NCBI GenBank assembly: GCA_002434335.1 | Contig: DJJW01000088.1 | Span: 43,099 to 49,315, forward strand | Reading direction: 5' to 3' | From: Lachnoclostridium sp. UBA6558 | GTDB taxonomy: Bacteria; Bacillota; Clostridia; Lachnospirales; Lachnospiraceae | Length of the DNA stretch: 6,217 nt | In this document: positions 1 through 5,804 of the stretch, piece by piece | How the letters are laid out: the number at the start of each line of letters is the position of its first letter | How positions within the stretch are numbered: the first letter of the stretch is position 1 | Notes under the pieces: model-generated | The model's database searches: none | Seen by the model: the letters and a program-made list of their open reading frames with translations, nothing else | What the model was told of the DNA's origin: nothing | Program-made: the position numbers and the translations under genes

Positions 1-81
1 GAAGTTAAATCACCGGTTTCACCTTTTAACTTCTATCGGATTAAAGCCGACATAACGGCGGATTGTGAGGTACTAAAATGA
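1..81 (+). CDS. 3' end of an unidentified upstream operon gene (partial)
   Basis: Frame 1 is open from the first base to a TGA at 79-81, giving 26 visible residues that end in ITADCEVLK; the other two forward frames are closed by stops. The TGA overlaps the ATG of the transketolase N-subunit gene in the arrangement ATGA, the usual coupled junction, and the ribosome site of that gene lies inside this tail. The overlap supports a real gene and places it in the same operon as the transketolase and the kinase. The tail is too short and too ordinary to assign a family; an isomerase, dehydrogenase or transporter component of the same sugar pathway would all fit. That it is coding is likely; its function is unknown. 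Confidence 0.6.
   Translation, partial: EVKSPVSPFNFYRIKADITADCEVLK
67..70 (+). promoter_or_regulatory. Ribosome binding site of the transketolase N-subunit gene
   Basis: GAGG lies 7 bases before the ATG at 78 and within the last codons of the preceding open frame. It fixes the start at 78 and suggests translation coupled to the upstream gene. No promoter is visible in the 77 bases available. Confidence 0.65.
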
Positions 82-899
82 ATTTAACACAGAAATCCTT
101 TCAGCTTAGAAAAGATGTATTGGATATGATTTACCGTGCAGGAACCGGGCATATGGGCGGGGACTTTTCAGTAATGGATATCCTTGTAACCCTTTATTAT
201 AAGCAGATGAATATATCCCCCGAACTAACAGAGGACCCTTTAAGAGATTATTTTATCCTGAGCAAAGGCCACTCTGTAGAATCCCTCTACGCGGTACTTG
301 CCGACAGAGGTTTCTTTCCCAAAGCAGACCTGCTCTCCTATTCCCAGTTTGGCAGTAAGTACATAGGACATCCCAATAATAAGATCAATGGAATCGAGAT
401 GAATTCCGGCTCCTTAGGACACGGTCTTTCCGTCTGTGTCGGCATCGCCTTAGGTGTGCAGAAATCCGGCGGCAGCAGTCGGGTATATACAGTAATGGGT
501 GATGGAGAGCTGGCAGAAGGTTCCGTTTGGGAAGGTGCTATGGCAGCCGGTCATTACAAATTGGATAACCTTTGTGCAGTTGTTGACCGTAACCGTCTGC
601 AGATTTCCGGAAGCACCGAAAAGGTTATGTCTCAGGATTCCCAGGATTTAAGATGGGAAAGCTTTGGCTGGCATGTAATCCATGCAACAGGCAACGACAT
701 TTCAGCTCTTGACAGCGCCTTCGAAGAAGCCAGAAATACAAAAGGCAAACCTACGGTAATTATTGCAGATACCATTAAAGGCTATGGTGTATCTTTTATG
801 GAGAACAATCCAGCCTGGCATCATAAGGTTCCCACCGCCGAGGAGTATGAAAAAGCAGTAGCAGAATTAGCAGCAAAGGAGGAAGAAGCAAATGAATAA
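78..899 (+). CDS. Transketolase, N-terminal (ThDP-binding) subunit
   Basis: This 273-residue protein is the N-terminal half of a split transketolase. With the next gene product it should form the cytoplasmic, thiamine-diphosphate-dependent enzyme that moves a two-carbon ketol unit from a ketose phosphate to an aldose phosphate. Visible landmarks are GTGHMGG at residues 22-28, SKGHS at 62-66, GHP at 97-99, GSLGHGLS at 111-118, and the ThDP/Mg motif opening with GDGE at 141-144 and closing at DRN 170-172. IKGYGVSFME at 233-242 and the HH pair at 248-249 are also typical. The length matches stand-alone N subunits (about 270-280 aa). The gene overlaps its upstream neighbour by 4 bases and the C-subunit gene by 8. 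The family call is firm. The substrate is inferred: the adjacent kinase suggests a dedicated catabolic transketolase rather than the housekeeping pentose-phosphate enzyme. Confidence 0.95.
   Translation: MNLTQKSFQLRKDVLDMIYRAGTGHMGGDFSVMDILVTLYYKQMNISPELTEDPLRDYFILSKGHSVESLYAVLADRGFFPKADLLSYSQFGSKYIGHPNNKINGIEMNSGSLGHGLSVCVGIALGVQKSGGSSRVYTVMGDGELAEGSVWEGAMAAGHYKLDNLCAVVDRNRLQISGSTEKVMSQDSQDLRWESFGWHVIHATGNDISALDSAFEEARNTKGKPTVIIADTIKGYGVSFMENNPAWHHKVPTAEEYEKAVAELAAKEEEANE
875..882 (+). promoter_or_regulatory. Ribosome binding site of the transketolase C-subunit gene
   Basis: AAAGGAGG sits 9 bases before the ATG at 892, inside the 3' end of the N-subunit gene. It is a near-consensus site, supports the 892 start and the 8-base overlap, and fits balanced production of the two subunits. 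Confidence 0.8.
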
Positions 900-1833
900 G
901 ATACCCAATAGACAGGCAATCTGTGACGTTTTAGTAGAAAAAGCTGCTGCGGACAAAGAAATCTTCGTGCTGTGCAGCGACTCCAGAGGCTCAGCTTCTC
1001 TGGCCGAATATGCCAATACCTATCCGGAGCAATTCATTGAGGTTGGTATTGCAGAACAAAATCTGGTCAGTATCAGTGCAGGTCTTGCAAAAACTGGCAA
1101 GAAAGTATTTGCAGCTTCTCCGGCCTGCTTCCTCTCAACAAGAAGCATGGAACAGGCAAAGGTTGATGTTGGTTATTCCAACACCAACGTAACCCTTATC
1201 GGCATCAGCGGAGGTATCAGCTACGGTTCCCTTGGTATGACCCATCATTCCAACCAGGATATTGCTTCCATGGGCACCATTCCTAACATGAGGGTCTATC
1301 TGCCCAGTGACAGACATCAGACCAAATGCCTGATAAAGGCATTATTAGAAGATAACAAACCTGCATATGTACGAGTTGGCAGAAATCCTGTTGCAGACAT
1401 TTATTCCGAAGAAGAGACACCTTTTACGTTAGATAAAGCCACTGTACTTTCAGAAGGAACAGATCTTGCAATTATCGCCTGCGGCGAAATGGTAAGTATT
1501 GCCTTTGACGCCGTTAAGGCCTTAAAAGAACAGGGCATATCAGCAACGCTTCTTGACATGTATTGTATAAAACCCCTTGACAAAGATGCCTTGTTAAAAG
1601 CAGCAGCTAATGCAAAAGCCATCCTCACCATAGAGGAACATTCAATCTATGGAGGGCTGGGCTCACTGGTTAGTCAGCTCATTTCCGCTAACTGCCCTAA
1701 AAAGGTAATAAACCTGGCACTTCCCGATGAACCTGCTATCTCAGGTAAATCCCCGGAAGTATTTGACTACTATGGACTTAACAAAGAGGGTATCATAAAA
1801 ACTGCAATGGAGTTAATGAATGATGTCAAATAA
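892..1833 (+). CDS. Transketolase, C-terminal (pyrimidine-binding) subunit
   Basis: The 313-residue product is the partner of the preceding gene. It has the pyrimidine-binding domain in the first roughly 160 residues and the transketolase C-terminal domain from about residue 185 on. GIAEQN at 52-57 carries the Glu (E55) that activates the ThDP aminopyrimidine ring in this superfamily. GMTHHSNQDIA at 115-125 is the family's substrate-side His motif, and the FLSTRSMEQAKVDV stretch from residue 80 matches the usual F-x-x-x-R-x-x-E-Q region. The length agrees with other split C subunits (about 305-315 aa). The gene overlaps the N subunit by 8 bases and the kinase gene by 14, so the three are almost certainly one transcript. 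The 1-deoxyxylulose-5-phosphate synthase C-terminal half is related, but the split architecture and partner favour transketolase. Confidence 0.94.
   Translation: MNKIPNRQAICDVLVEKAAADKEIFVLCSDSRGSASLAEYANTYPEQFIEVGIAEQNLVSISAGLAKTGKKVFAASPACFLSTRSMEQAKVDVGYSNTNVTLIGISGGISYGSLGMTHHSNQDIASMGTIPNMRVYLPSDRHQTKCLIKALLEDNKPAYVRVGRNPVADIYSEEETPFTLDKATVLSEGTDLAIIACGEMVSIAFDAVKALKEQGISATLLDMYCIKPLDKDALLKAAANAKAILTIEEHSIYGGLGSLVSQLISANCPKKVINLALPDEPAISGKSPEVFDYYGLNKEGIIKTAMELMNDVK
1809..1812 (+). promoter_or_regulatory. Ribosome binding site of the FGGY kinase gene
   Basis: GGAG lies 7 bases before the ATG at 1820 and 10 bases before a second ATG at 1823. Both starts are possible and differ by one Met; the spacing slightly favours 1820. 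Confidence 0.6.
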
Positions 1834-3307
1834 CTATATATTAAGCATAGACCAGAGTACCCAGGGAACCAAAGCCCTGCTTTTTGATAGAGACGGAAGG
1901 GTATTGGGAAGAAGCGATTTTTCTCATGACCAGCTAATCAATAGCTTGGGATGGGTGGAGCATGACCCTTTTCAGATCTATAACAATACCCTTTCTGCTG
2001 TCAAAGCTGTTGTAGAAAAAACCGGTATCAACAAATCCGATATCTTATGTATCGGTATCACCAATCAGCGGGAAACAGCCGTTGCCTGGGATAAAGAAAC
2101 CGGAAAACCGGTCTGCAATGCCATTGTCTGGCAGTGCGCCAGAGGTGCCAAAATCTGTGAATCATTGAATTCCCAGGGTGAATTCATACAAAGCCGTACA
2201 GGTTTGCCCCTCTCCCCCTATTATTCCGCAGCCAAAATAGCCTGGATACTTCAAAACATAAAAGATGCCAAAGAAAAATCCGAAGCTGGAACTCTCTGCT
2301 ACGGAAACATGGATAGCTGGCTGATATACAACCTTACAGAAACCCGCAATTTTAAAACAGACTATTCAAACGCCTCCAGGACCCAGTTGTTTAATGTCAG
2401 CACCTTAAGCTGGGATGAAGAAATCTGCGGATTGTTTGGTTTAAACAGCAAGTGTCTGGCAGAAGTCTGCGACTCTGATGCCTTATACGGAGAAACTGAT
2501 CTCTCAGGTTATCTGGATACACCGATTCCTATTCATAGCGTTATGGGGGATTCTCACAGCGCCTTGTTCAGTCAGTTCTGCCATCATAAAGGCATGGCAA
2601 AAGCCACTTATGGCACCGGTTCATCTATTATGATGAACATAGGGGCGGCACCAGTCTTCAGCAAAAAAGGGATTGCTACTTCCCTGGCGTGGAAAAGAAA
2701 CGGTAAGGCTGAATACGTACTGGAGGGAAATATCAATTACACCGGTGCTGTAATAGCTTGGTTAAAGAATGATTTAAAGCTGATTCAAGAGACTTCCGAA
2801 GCAGAAGCACTGGCAGTTCTCGCCAATCCTGCCGACCAGACCATTCTTGTCCCTGCTTTCTCAGGACTTGGTGCTCCTTATATGAAAAATGATATTTCCG
2901 CTATATTCTATGGCATGACCCGCACCACCGGTAAAGCCGAACTGGTAAAAGCTGCCTTGGATTCCATAGCCTACCAGATTACAGATGTATTAAAAGTCAT
3001 ACTGGAGGAATCCTCCATAGAGCTCAGAGAACTTAAGGTGGACGGCGGTCCCACCAGAAATGCTTATCTAATGCAGTTTCAAAGTGATATCTCCAACCTT
3101 CCTGTCCGTGTATCGGATACCGAAGAATTATCAGCAGCCGGAGCTGCTTATATGGCTGGAAGTTCTTATGGCTTCTATGATTTGAAGGATCTTGAAGAAA
3201 AAAGCAACGGCGTATATTACCTGCCGAAAATGGAGGAAACAGAAAGAAGCTTGAAATACCAGGGTTGGAAAAAAGCTGTTGATATGCTGTTAAATAGTAC
3301 AACTTAA
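1820..3307 (+). CDS. FGGY-family carbohydrate kinase, glycerol-kinase-like with altered substrate pocket
   Basis: The 495-residue protein has the full two-domain FGGY/actin-like ATPase fold and the length of glycerol kinase. In order: phosphate-binding DQSTQGTK (11-18), GWVEHDP (44-50), GITNQRET (79-86), IVWQ (102-105), GLPLSPYYSAAKI (128-140), TDYSNASRTQLFN (180-192), VMGDSHSALF (241-250) with putative catalytic Asp D244, YGTGSS (264-269), VPAFSGLGAPY (344-354), the adenosine-site DGG (408-410) and ELSAAGAAYMAG (436-447). These are close to glycerol kinase, including the NQRET and Tyr positions that contact glycerol. However, the Gln following the catalytic Asp in glycerol kinase (GDQ) is Ser here, and the first loop is DQSTQGTK rather than DQGTTSS. 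Substrate is therefore inferred to be a related polyol or ketose. The gene lies directly after a split transketolase, so its product may feed that enzyme; apulose, erythrulose and xylulose are candidates. Plain glycerol kinase cannot be excluded. Confidence 0.9.
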   Translation: MMSNNYILSIDQSTQGTKALLFDRDGRVLGRSDFSHDQLINSLGWVEHDPFQIYNNTLSAVKAVVEKTGINKSDILCIGITNQRETAVAWDKETGKPVCNAIVWQCARGAKICESLNSQGEFIQSRTGLPLSPYYSAAKIAWILQNIKDAKEKSEAGTLCYGNMDSWLIYNLTETRNFKTDYSNASRTQLFNVSTLSWDEEICGLFGLNSKCLAEVCDSDALYGETDLSGYLDTPIPIHSVMGDSHSALFSQFCHHKGMAKATYGTGSSIMMNIGAAPVFSKKGIATSLAWKRNGKAEYVLEGNINYTGAVIAWLKNDLKLIQETSEAEALAVLANPADQTILVPAFSGLGAPYMKNDISAIFYGMTRTTGKAELVKAALDSIAYQITDVLKVILEESSIELRELKVDGGPTRNAYLMQFQSDISNLPVRVSDTEELSAAGAAYMAGSSYGFYDLKDLEEKSNGVYYLPKMEETERSLKYQGWKKAVDMLLNSTT

Positions 3308-3339
3308 AGATTAAGAAAAACCTGCTGTTGCATTTTAAC

Positions 3340-3436
3340 AATGTTGCTGTAATAAGCTTCAAAAACACATTACCAATTTTGTGTGCTATAACCGCACAAA
3401 AATAGTTTGCTTTTAGCACACAAAATCGGCAACATT
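3340..3436. repeat. Nested inverted repeat between convergent operons
   Basis: A perfect 13-bp inverted repeat (ATTTTGTGTGCTA at 3376-3388, complement at 3414-3426) encloses a 25-base loop that can form a further small stem (GCA-AA with TTTGC). Outside it, AATGTTGC at 3340-3347 pairs perfectly with GCAACATT at 3429-3436. No T-run follows the stem on the + strand; on the - strand a T5 appears about 12 bases later. A classical intrinsic terminator is therefore not obvious, although the position between converging genes would suit a bidirectional terminator or an mRNA 3'-end stabiliser. A small mobile palindromic element is another possibility. No terminal duplication was recognised. Confidence 0.6.
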
Positions 3437-3504
3437 CCCAAAGGAACTTACCCGCATTGACTGCCAGATTTTCTTCCGCAGCCAGTTCTGTAACAGCTTT
3501 CTAC

Positions 3505-3822
3505 TTATTCCTTTAGGTAGGAACAACAATAGTCAGAAACATCCTCAACAGCAATTTCGAATCTACAGTTTGCAGGAATCTCAAAGCTTTGCCCTGCTTC
3601 ATAAGAGGTCCATGTTTCGCTGCCGGGGAGCAGTATATTTATTTTTCCTGCCAATACTTCCATGCGTTCTTTCTCCTCTGTGCTGAATTCATATTTTCCA
3701 GGTAAAATAATCCCAAGTGTTTTTCTTGTACCATCCTCAAATAAAACGGTCCGACTTGTCACTTTTCCCTCGAAATATACATTGGCTTTCTTTACAATAG
3801 TTACATTTTTCAGCTTATCCAT
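3505..3822 (-). CDS. ppnP: Pyrimidine/purine nucleoside phosphorylase (PpnP/YaiE, cupin fold)
   Basis: This 105-residue protein matches the PpnP (DUF1255) family, whose Escherichia coli member is 94 residues. PpnP performs phosphorolysis of various purine and pyrimidine nucleosides to free base and ribose 1-phosphate in the cytoplasm. Recognisable family blocks are NVYFEGKV (14-21), PGKYEFSTEE (41-50), MEVLAGKINILLPG (54-67), YEAGQSFEIP (74-83) and the C-terminal YCCSYL (98-103). A TTG at 3837 is in frame, but it overlaps the ribosome site. TGGAGG lies 8 bases before the ATG at 3822, so 3822 is chosen. The gene starts 2 bases after the stop of the ProC-like gene, and its ribosome site lies inside that gene's last codons, so it is the third gene of the minus-strand operon. 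Assignment is confident. Confidence 0.93.
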   Translation of the reverse strand: MDKLKNVTIVKKANVYFEGKVTSRTVLFEDGTRKTLGIILPGKYEFSTEEKERMEVLAGKINILLPGSETWTSYEAGQSFEIPANCRFEIAVEDVSDYCCSYLKE

Positions 3823-3824
3823 TT

Positions 3825-4691
3825 TTAGTACCTCCAAGAAATTGTTTTGATTCCAGACATTCCGTGTAAATGATTGGTGAGGGACTGTTGGATACCTTTT
3901 GAAATCTCCTGCGTCTGATTTATCCCTTTTTGCAATGCAATATCAAGCGGTTCTCCCTCCATCAGGCTATTGGTAATTGCCTCTGTTATCCCCCCTTTCG
4001 TAATCATCCTGGCGACATAATCTTCTTTCTCGATATTATTCTGAAAACAAGGCAGAATCTTTATAGCCCATAGATAAAGTTCAGAAAACAGGGGGTATTC
4101 TTTCCCAATTTTATCAATAGCTTCTTGTTGCTGCCCTGGGTTTTTTGTTGTTAAAATTGCCGCAGGCATACAGACACCAGCAGTAAAGACATCTAAATTA
4201 TCTTCTGTTATTGTTTTAATATACGTTAAATTCATGCATCGCAGCAACATCTTCAAATGTTCATGCTCTGGATACATGGCAGCTACACCTTTTTCAGACA
4301 CTATAGTATCTGGACCACTAAACATCATACGGTATACATTTATACCTAATATTTGATACAGCAATTCTGCGGATACACCTGCCATACAGGAAACAACAAG
4401 TGCTTTTTCCGATATGGGGAAATTTATCAATCCAGTAATATCCTGAGGCTTTATAGTGATTAAAATAATCCCCGCTTCCTGGAATATTTCCTGGTTTGTT
4501 GAAAGACATGAGGTTAATCCCTGCGCATTAAGCATTTCATAGGTGCGAGGATTATCTCTGTAGGAAATTAACAGATTCTGTCTCTCGAGCCCCCTGTCAA
4601 TCAGTGAGTGCGCAATTGCTTGTCCCAAATGACCGCATCCTACAATTCCGATTTTTAGATTATTCAGCATAATCCAATCATTACTTAACAA
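3825..4691 (-). CDS. Divergent pyrroline-5-carboxylate reductase (ProC)-like NAD(P)-binding protein
   Basis: From the chosen start the product is 288 residues. An N-terminal Rossmann fold carries IGIVGCGHLGQAIA (14-27, GxGxxG dinucleotide loop), IKPQD (80-84) and SCMAGVS (101-107), in the order and spacing of ProC. The C-terminal part has TKGGITEA (231-238), resembling the ProC T-x-P-G-G-T-T segment. Two hallmark ProC segments differ: the R-x-MPNTP motif reads RMMFSGPD (about 120-128), and the GSGPAY loop appears as TAGVCMPAAI (about 170-179). An oxidoreductase of the ProC superfamily is well supported; proline biosynthesis is doubtful. Start choice: GAAAGGAG at 4708-4701 directly abuts a TTG at 4700, is 9 bases from the TTG at 4691, and is 30 bases from the ATG at 4670. 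The 4691 start fits the ribosome site, while 4670 gives a more typical N-terminus (281 aa). The gene lies between the TrmB-type regulator and ppnP. Confidence 0.8.
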   Translation of the reverse strand: MLSNDWIMLNNLKIGIVGCGHLGQAIAHSLIDRGLERQNLLISYRDNPRTYEMLNAQGLTSCLSTNQEIFQEAGIILITIKPQDITGLINFPISEKALVVSCMAGVSAELLYQILGINVYRMMFSGPDTIVSEKGVAAMYPEHEHLKMLLRCMNLTYIKTITEDNLDVFTAGVCMPAAILTTKNPGQQQEAIDKIGKEYPLFSELYLWAIKILPCFQNNIEKEDYVARMITKGGITEAITNSLMEGEPLDIALQKGINQTQEISKGIQQSLTNHLHGMSGIKTISWRY

Positions 4692-4706
4692 AATCCACAA
4701 CTCCTT

Positions 4707-5512
4707 TCATCTAGTTTGCATTAAATAAGATATAATTTCATTCCTTTGGCACATTGCTTCAAAACGTTCTTTCCCCAATTCATCGATAAGTGCTTTTCCC
4801 CAGATATCATGTTTGATGTATTCTTTCGCAGTCAAAATAATACAAGGCGTGGAAGCCCAAATTCCCAAAGTTTCATTATCCGTATCCGCCATTTCACCAA
4901 TTACCACTTCTTTTGAATCACACGCTACGACATTTAACCTTTTGCCAAGACGTTGCTGTGATCTATCCCCGCAGGATTCCAGATTAACCGTGTGGATACA
5001 GCCTGGGTTGTATTCGCCAAATATCCCTGCAATCACTTGTACTCCCCGATACTCCGCAGATATAAGATGTTCTCTTACTGTTTCTGCTTCTTGCGGCCAC
5101 AGGGATACTAATAAATCCTTCCTGGCGTTTTGAATAACATTTGCTATTTTTTCTATTATTGTTTGGTATCCTGACAGATTCCATGTTAAATCAACATCTG
5201 GTAATGGTGCTACATTAGTCAGTAATCCATTCAGACTTTCCATTTTCTCATCCAATTCCTTATAAATTCTTTGAAGAAGTACCTTAGGGTCTATAGGATA
5301 ATATTGCACCGGTTCTGATGAGCTGGAGAGGATGGCACCTTTATTTTTTAAACTCGTCAGGGTTTCGTAAATCTTTGCAGTTGGGATTTTGGCAATTTTG
5401 CTCACTTCATAGCCGATAGCCGGATTTTTTTGAAGAAGTGCAAGATAGGCTTTTGCTTCACTTCATAAGTAGAAAATCCAAACTGTGTCAATTTAAGTAT
5501 TATATCGTTCAT
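4707..5512 (-). pseudogene. TrmB-family sugar-responsive transcriptional regulator, frameshifted by a 5-bp tandem duplication
   Basis: The natural start is ATG at 5512, with GGAG at 5521-5518 and a 5-base spacer. From there only 36 residues (beginning MNDIILKLTQFGFSTYE) are read before a TGA at 5404-5402. The rest of the protein lies in the next frame: AKAYLALLQKNPAIGYEVSK followed by IAKIPTAKIYETLTSLKNKG, then a coiled linker and a TrmB-type effector domain (VSLWPQEAE, GIWASTPCIILTAKEYI) down to the stop at 4707. The break coincides with CTTCA repeated in tandem at 5456-5465. Removing one copy joins the frames exactly, giving STYEAKAYLALL and a 266-aa protein, normal for TrmB regulators. As written, helix 1 of the winged HTH is lost. 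A 232-aa fragment could start at the GTG at 5405, but no ribosome site precedes it. The intact protein would sense a sugar or related metabolite and control this or a neighbouring operon. Real mutation, reversible switch or sequence error are all possible. Confidence 0.85.
5456..5465. repeat. 5-bp tandem duplication causing the regulator frameshift
   Basis: CTTCA occurs twice in direct succession (5456-5460 and 5461-5465); on the coding strand this is TGAAG twice. One copy gives an intact TrmB reading frame and two copies break it. This is seen directly in the sequence, and the pattern is typical of replication slippage. Confidence 0.9.
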
Positions 5513-5538
5513 AATAGCTCCTTTAAATATTTATCTAT

Positions 5539-5568
5539 ATACTACCTTAGGAGTAAGAAACAAGTCAA
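5539..5568 (-). promoter_or_regulatory. Putative promoter of the regulator-ProC-like-ppnP operon
   Basis: Reading the minus strand, TTGACT (5568-5563, five of six bases of the -35 consensus) is followed after 18 bases by TAGTAT (5544-5539, four of six of the -10 consensus). The regulator ATG at 5512 lies 26 bases further, behind a GGAG ribosome site. The surrounding AT-rich sequence and the absence of another promoter before the following tightly linked genes support a single operon promoter here. The -10 match is only moderate. Confidence 0.5.
5540..5555. promoter_or_regulatory. Candidate operator: TACT-N7-GAGTA imperfect palindrome over the -10 element
   Basis: TACT at 5540-5543 and GAGTA at 5551-5555 are separated by 7 bases, and TACT/AGTA form complementary arms. 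The site overlaps the -10 hexamer of the putative operon promoter, a position suited to repression. From memory, the archaeal Halobacterium TrmB recognises TACT-N7/8-GAGTA. The resemblance is suggestive of autoregulation, but the motif is short and bacterial homologues need not share it. Confidence 0.35.
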
Positions 5569-5804
5569 TGACTACCAATATAAAGTAGAATAACTTTTTT
5601 TAATACCCTGATTTTATAACCGGATTACCGGATTAATTAGCATATTAGGAGCTAAAGCAGACACTTTAATGGAGCTGGTTGCTACAAGAAGATAATACGA
5701 TAACAATTCAAGTGATACAGATTTATCAAAGCAGGAAAAAGACTGGAAGCATCAGATATTGTCAGACTTTTAAATACGCAAGAGTAATAACTTAAGAACT
5801 GCAT
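5569..5804. other. Gene-poor stretch with coding-like fragments and an 8-bp tandem repeat
   Basis: No gene with a convincing start and length was found. Two + strand fragments look protein-like: GAKADTLMELVATRR (5648-5692, ended by TAA) and, in another frame, AGKRLEASDIVRLLNTQE (5731-5784, ended by TAA at 5785-5787). They could be remains of a decayed small gene, but neither could be assigned to a family. ACCGGATT is repeated in tandem at 5619-5634. No RNA gene was recognised. Confidence 0.4.
5619..5634. repeat. Tandem 8-bp repeat ACCGGATT x2
   Basis: Two exact adjacent copies (5619-5626, 5627-5634), about 50 bases upstream of the -35 element of the minus-strand operon promoter. They could be a half-site pair for an activator or simply a small slippage product. 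Function is unknown. Confidence 0.5.

Noticed and set aside
1820..3307. Straight annotation of the kinase as glycerol kinase (glpK)
   Set aside because: The substrate-contacting Gln is Ser and the genomic context is a split transketolase rather than a glycerol facilitator or glycerol-3-phosphate dehydrogenase.
3033..3419. A 128-codon minus-strand open frame antisense to the kinase 3' end and running into the intergenic repeat
   Set aside because: It lies mostly opposite the well-supported kinase gene, shows no family features and has no ribosome site; it is a shadow frame.
3825..4691. Annotation as the proline-biosynthesis enzyme proC
   Set aside because: Two hallmark ProC motifs are substituted and no other proline gene is nearby, so only the superfamily assignment is safe.
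4813..5133. A 106-codon plus-strand open frame opposite the regulator gene
   Set aside because: The opposite strand encodes a recognisable TrmB effector domain, and the plus-strand translation has no recognisable features.
4707..5405. A complete 232-aa regulator starting at the GTG at 5405
   Set aside because: No ribosome site precedes it, it would lack the first HTH helix, and family-like sequence continues upstream in the same frame to the duplication before switching to the frame of a well-placed ATG.
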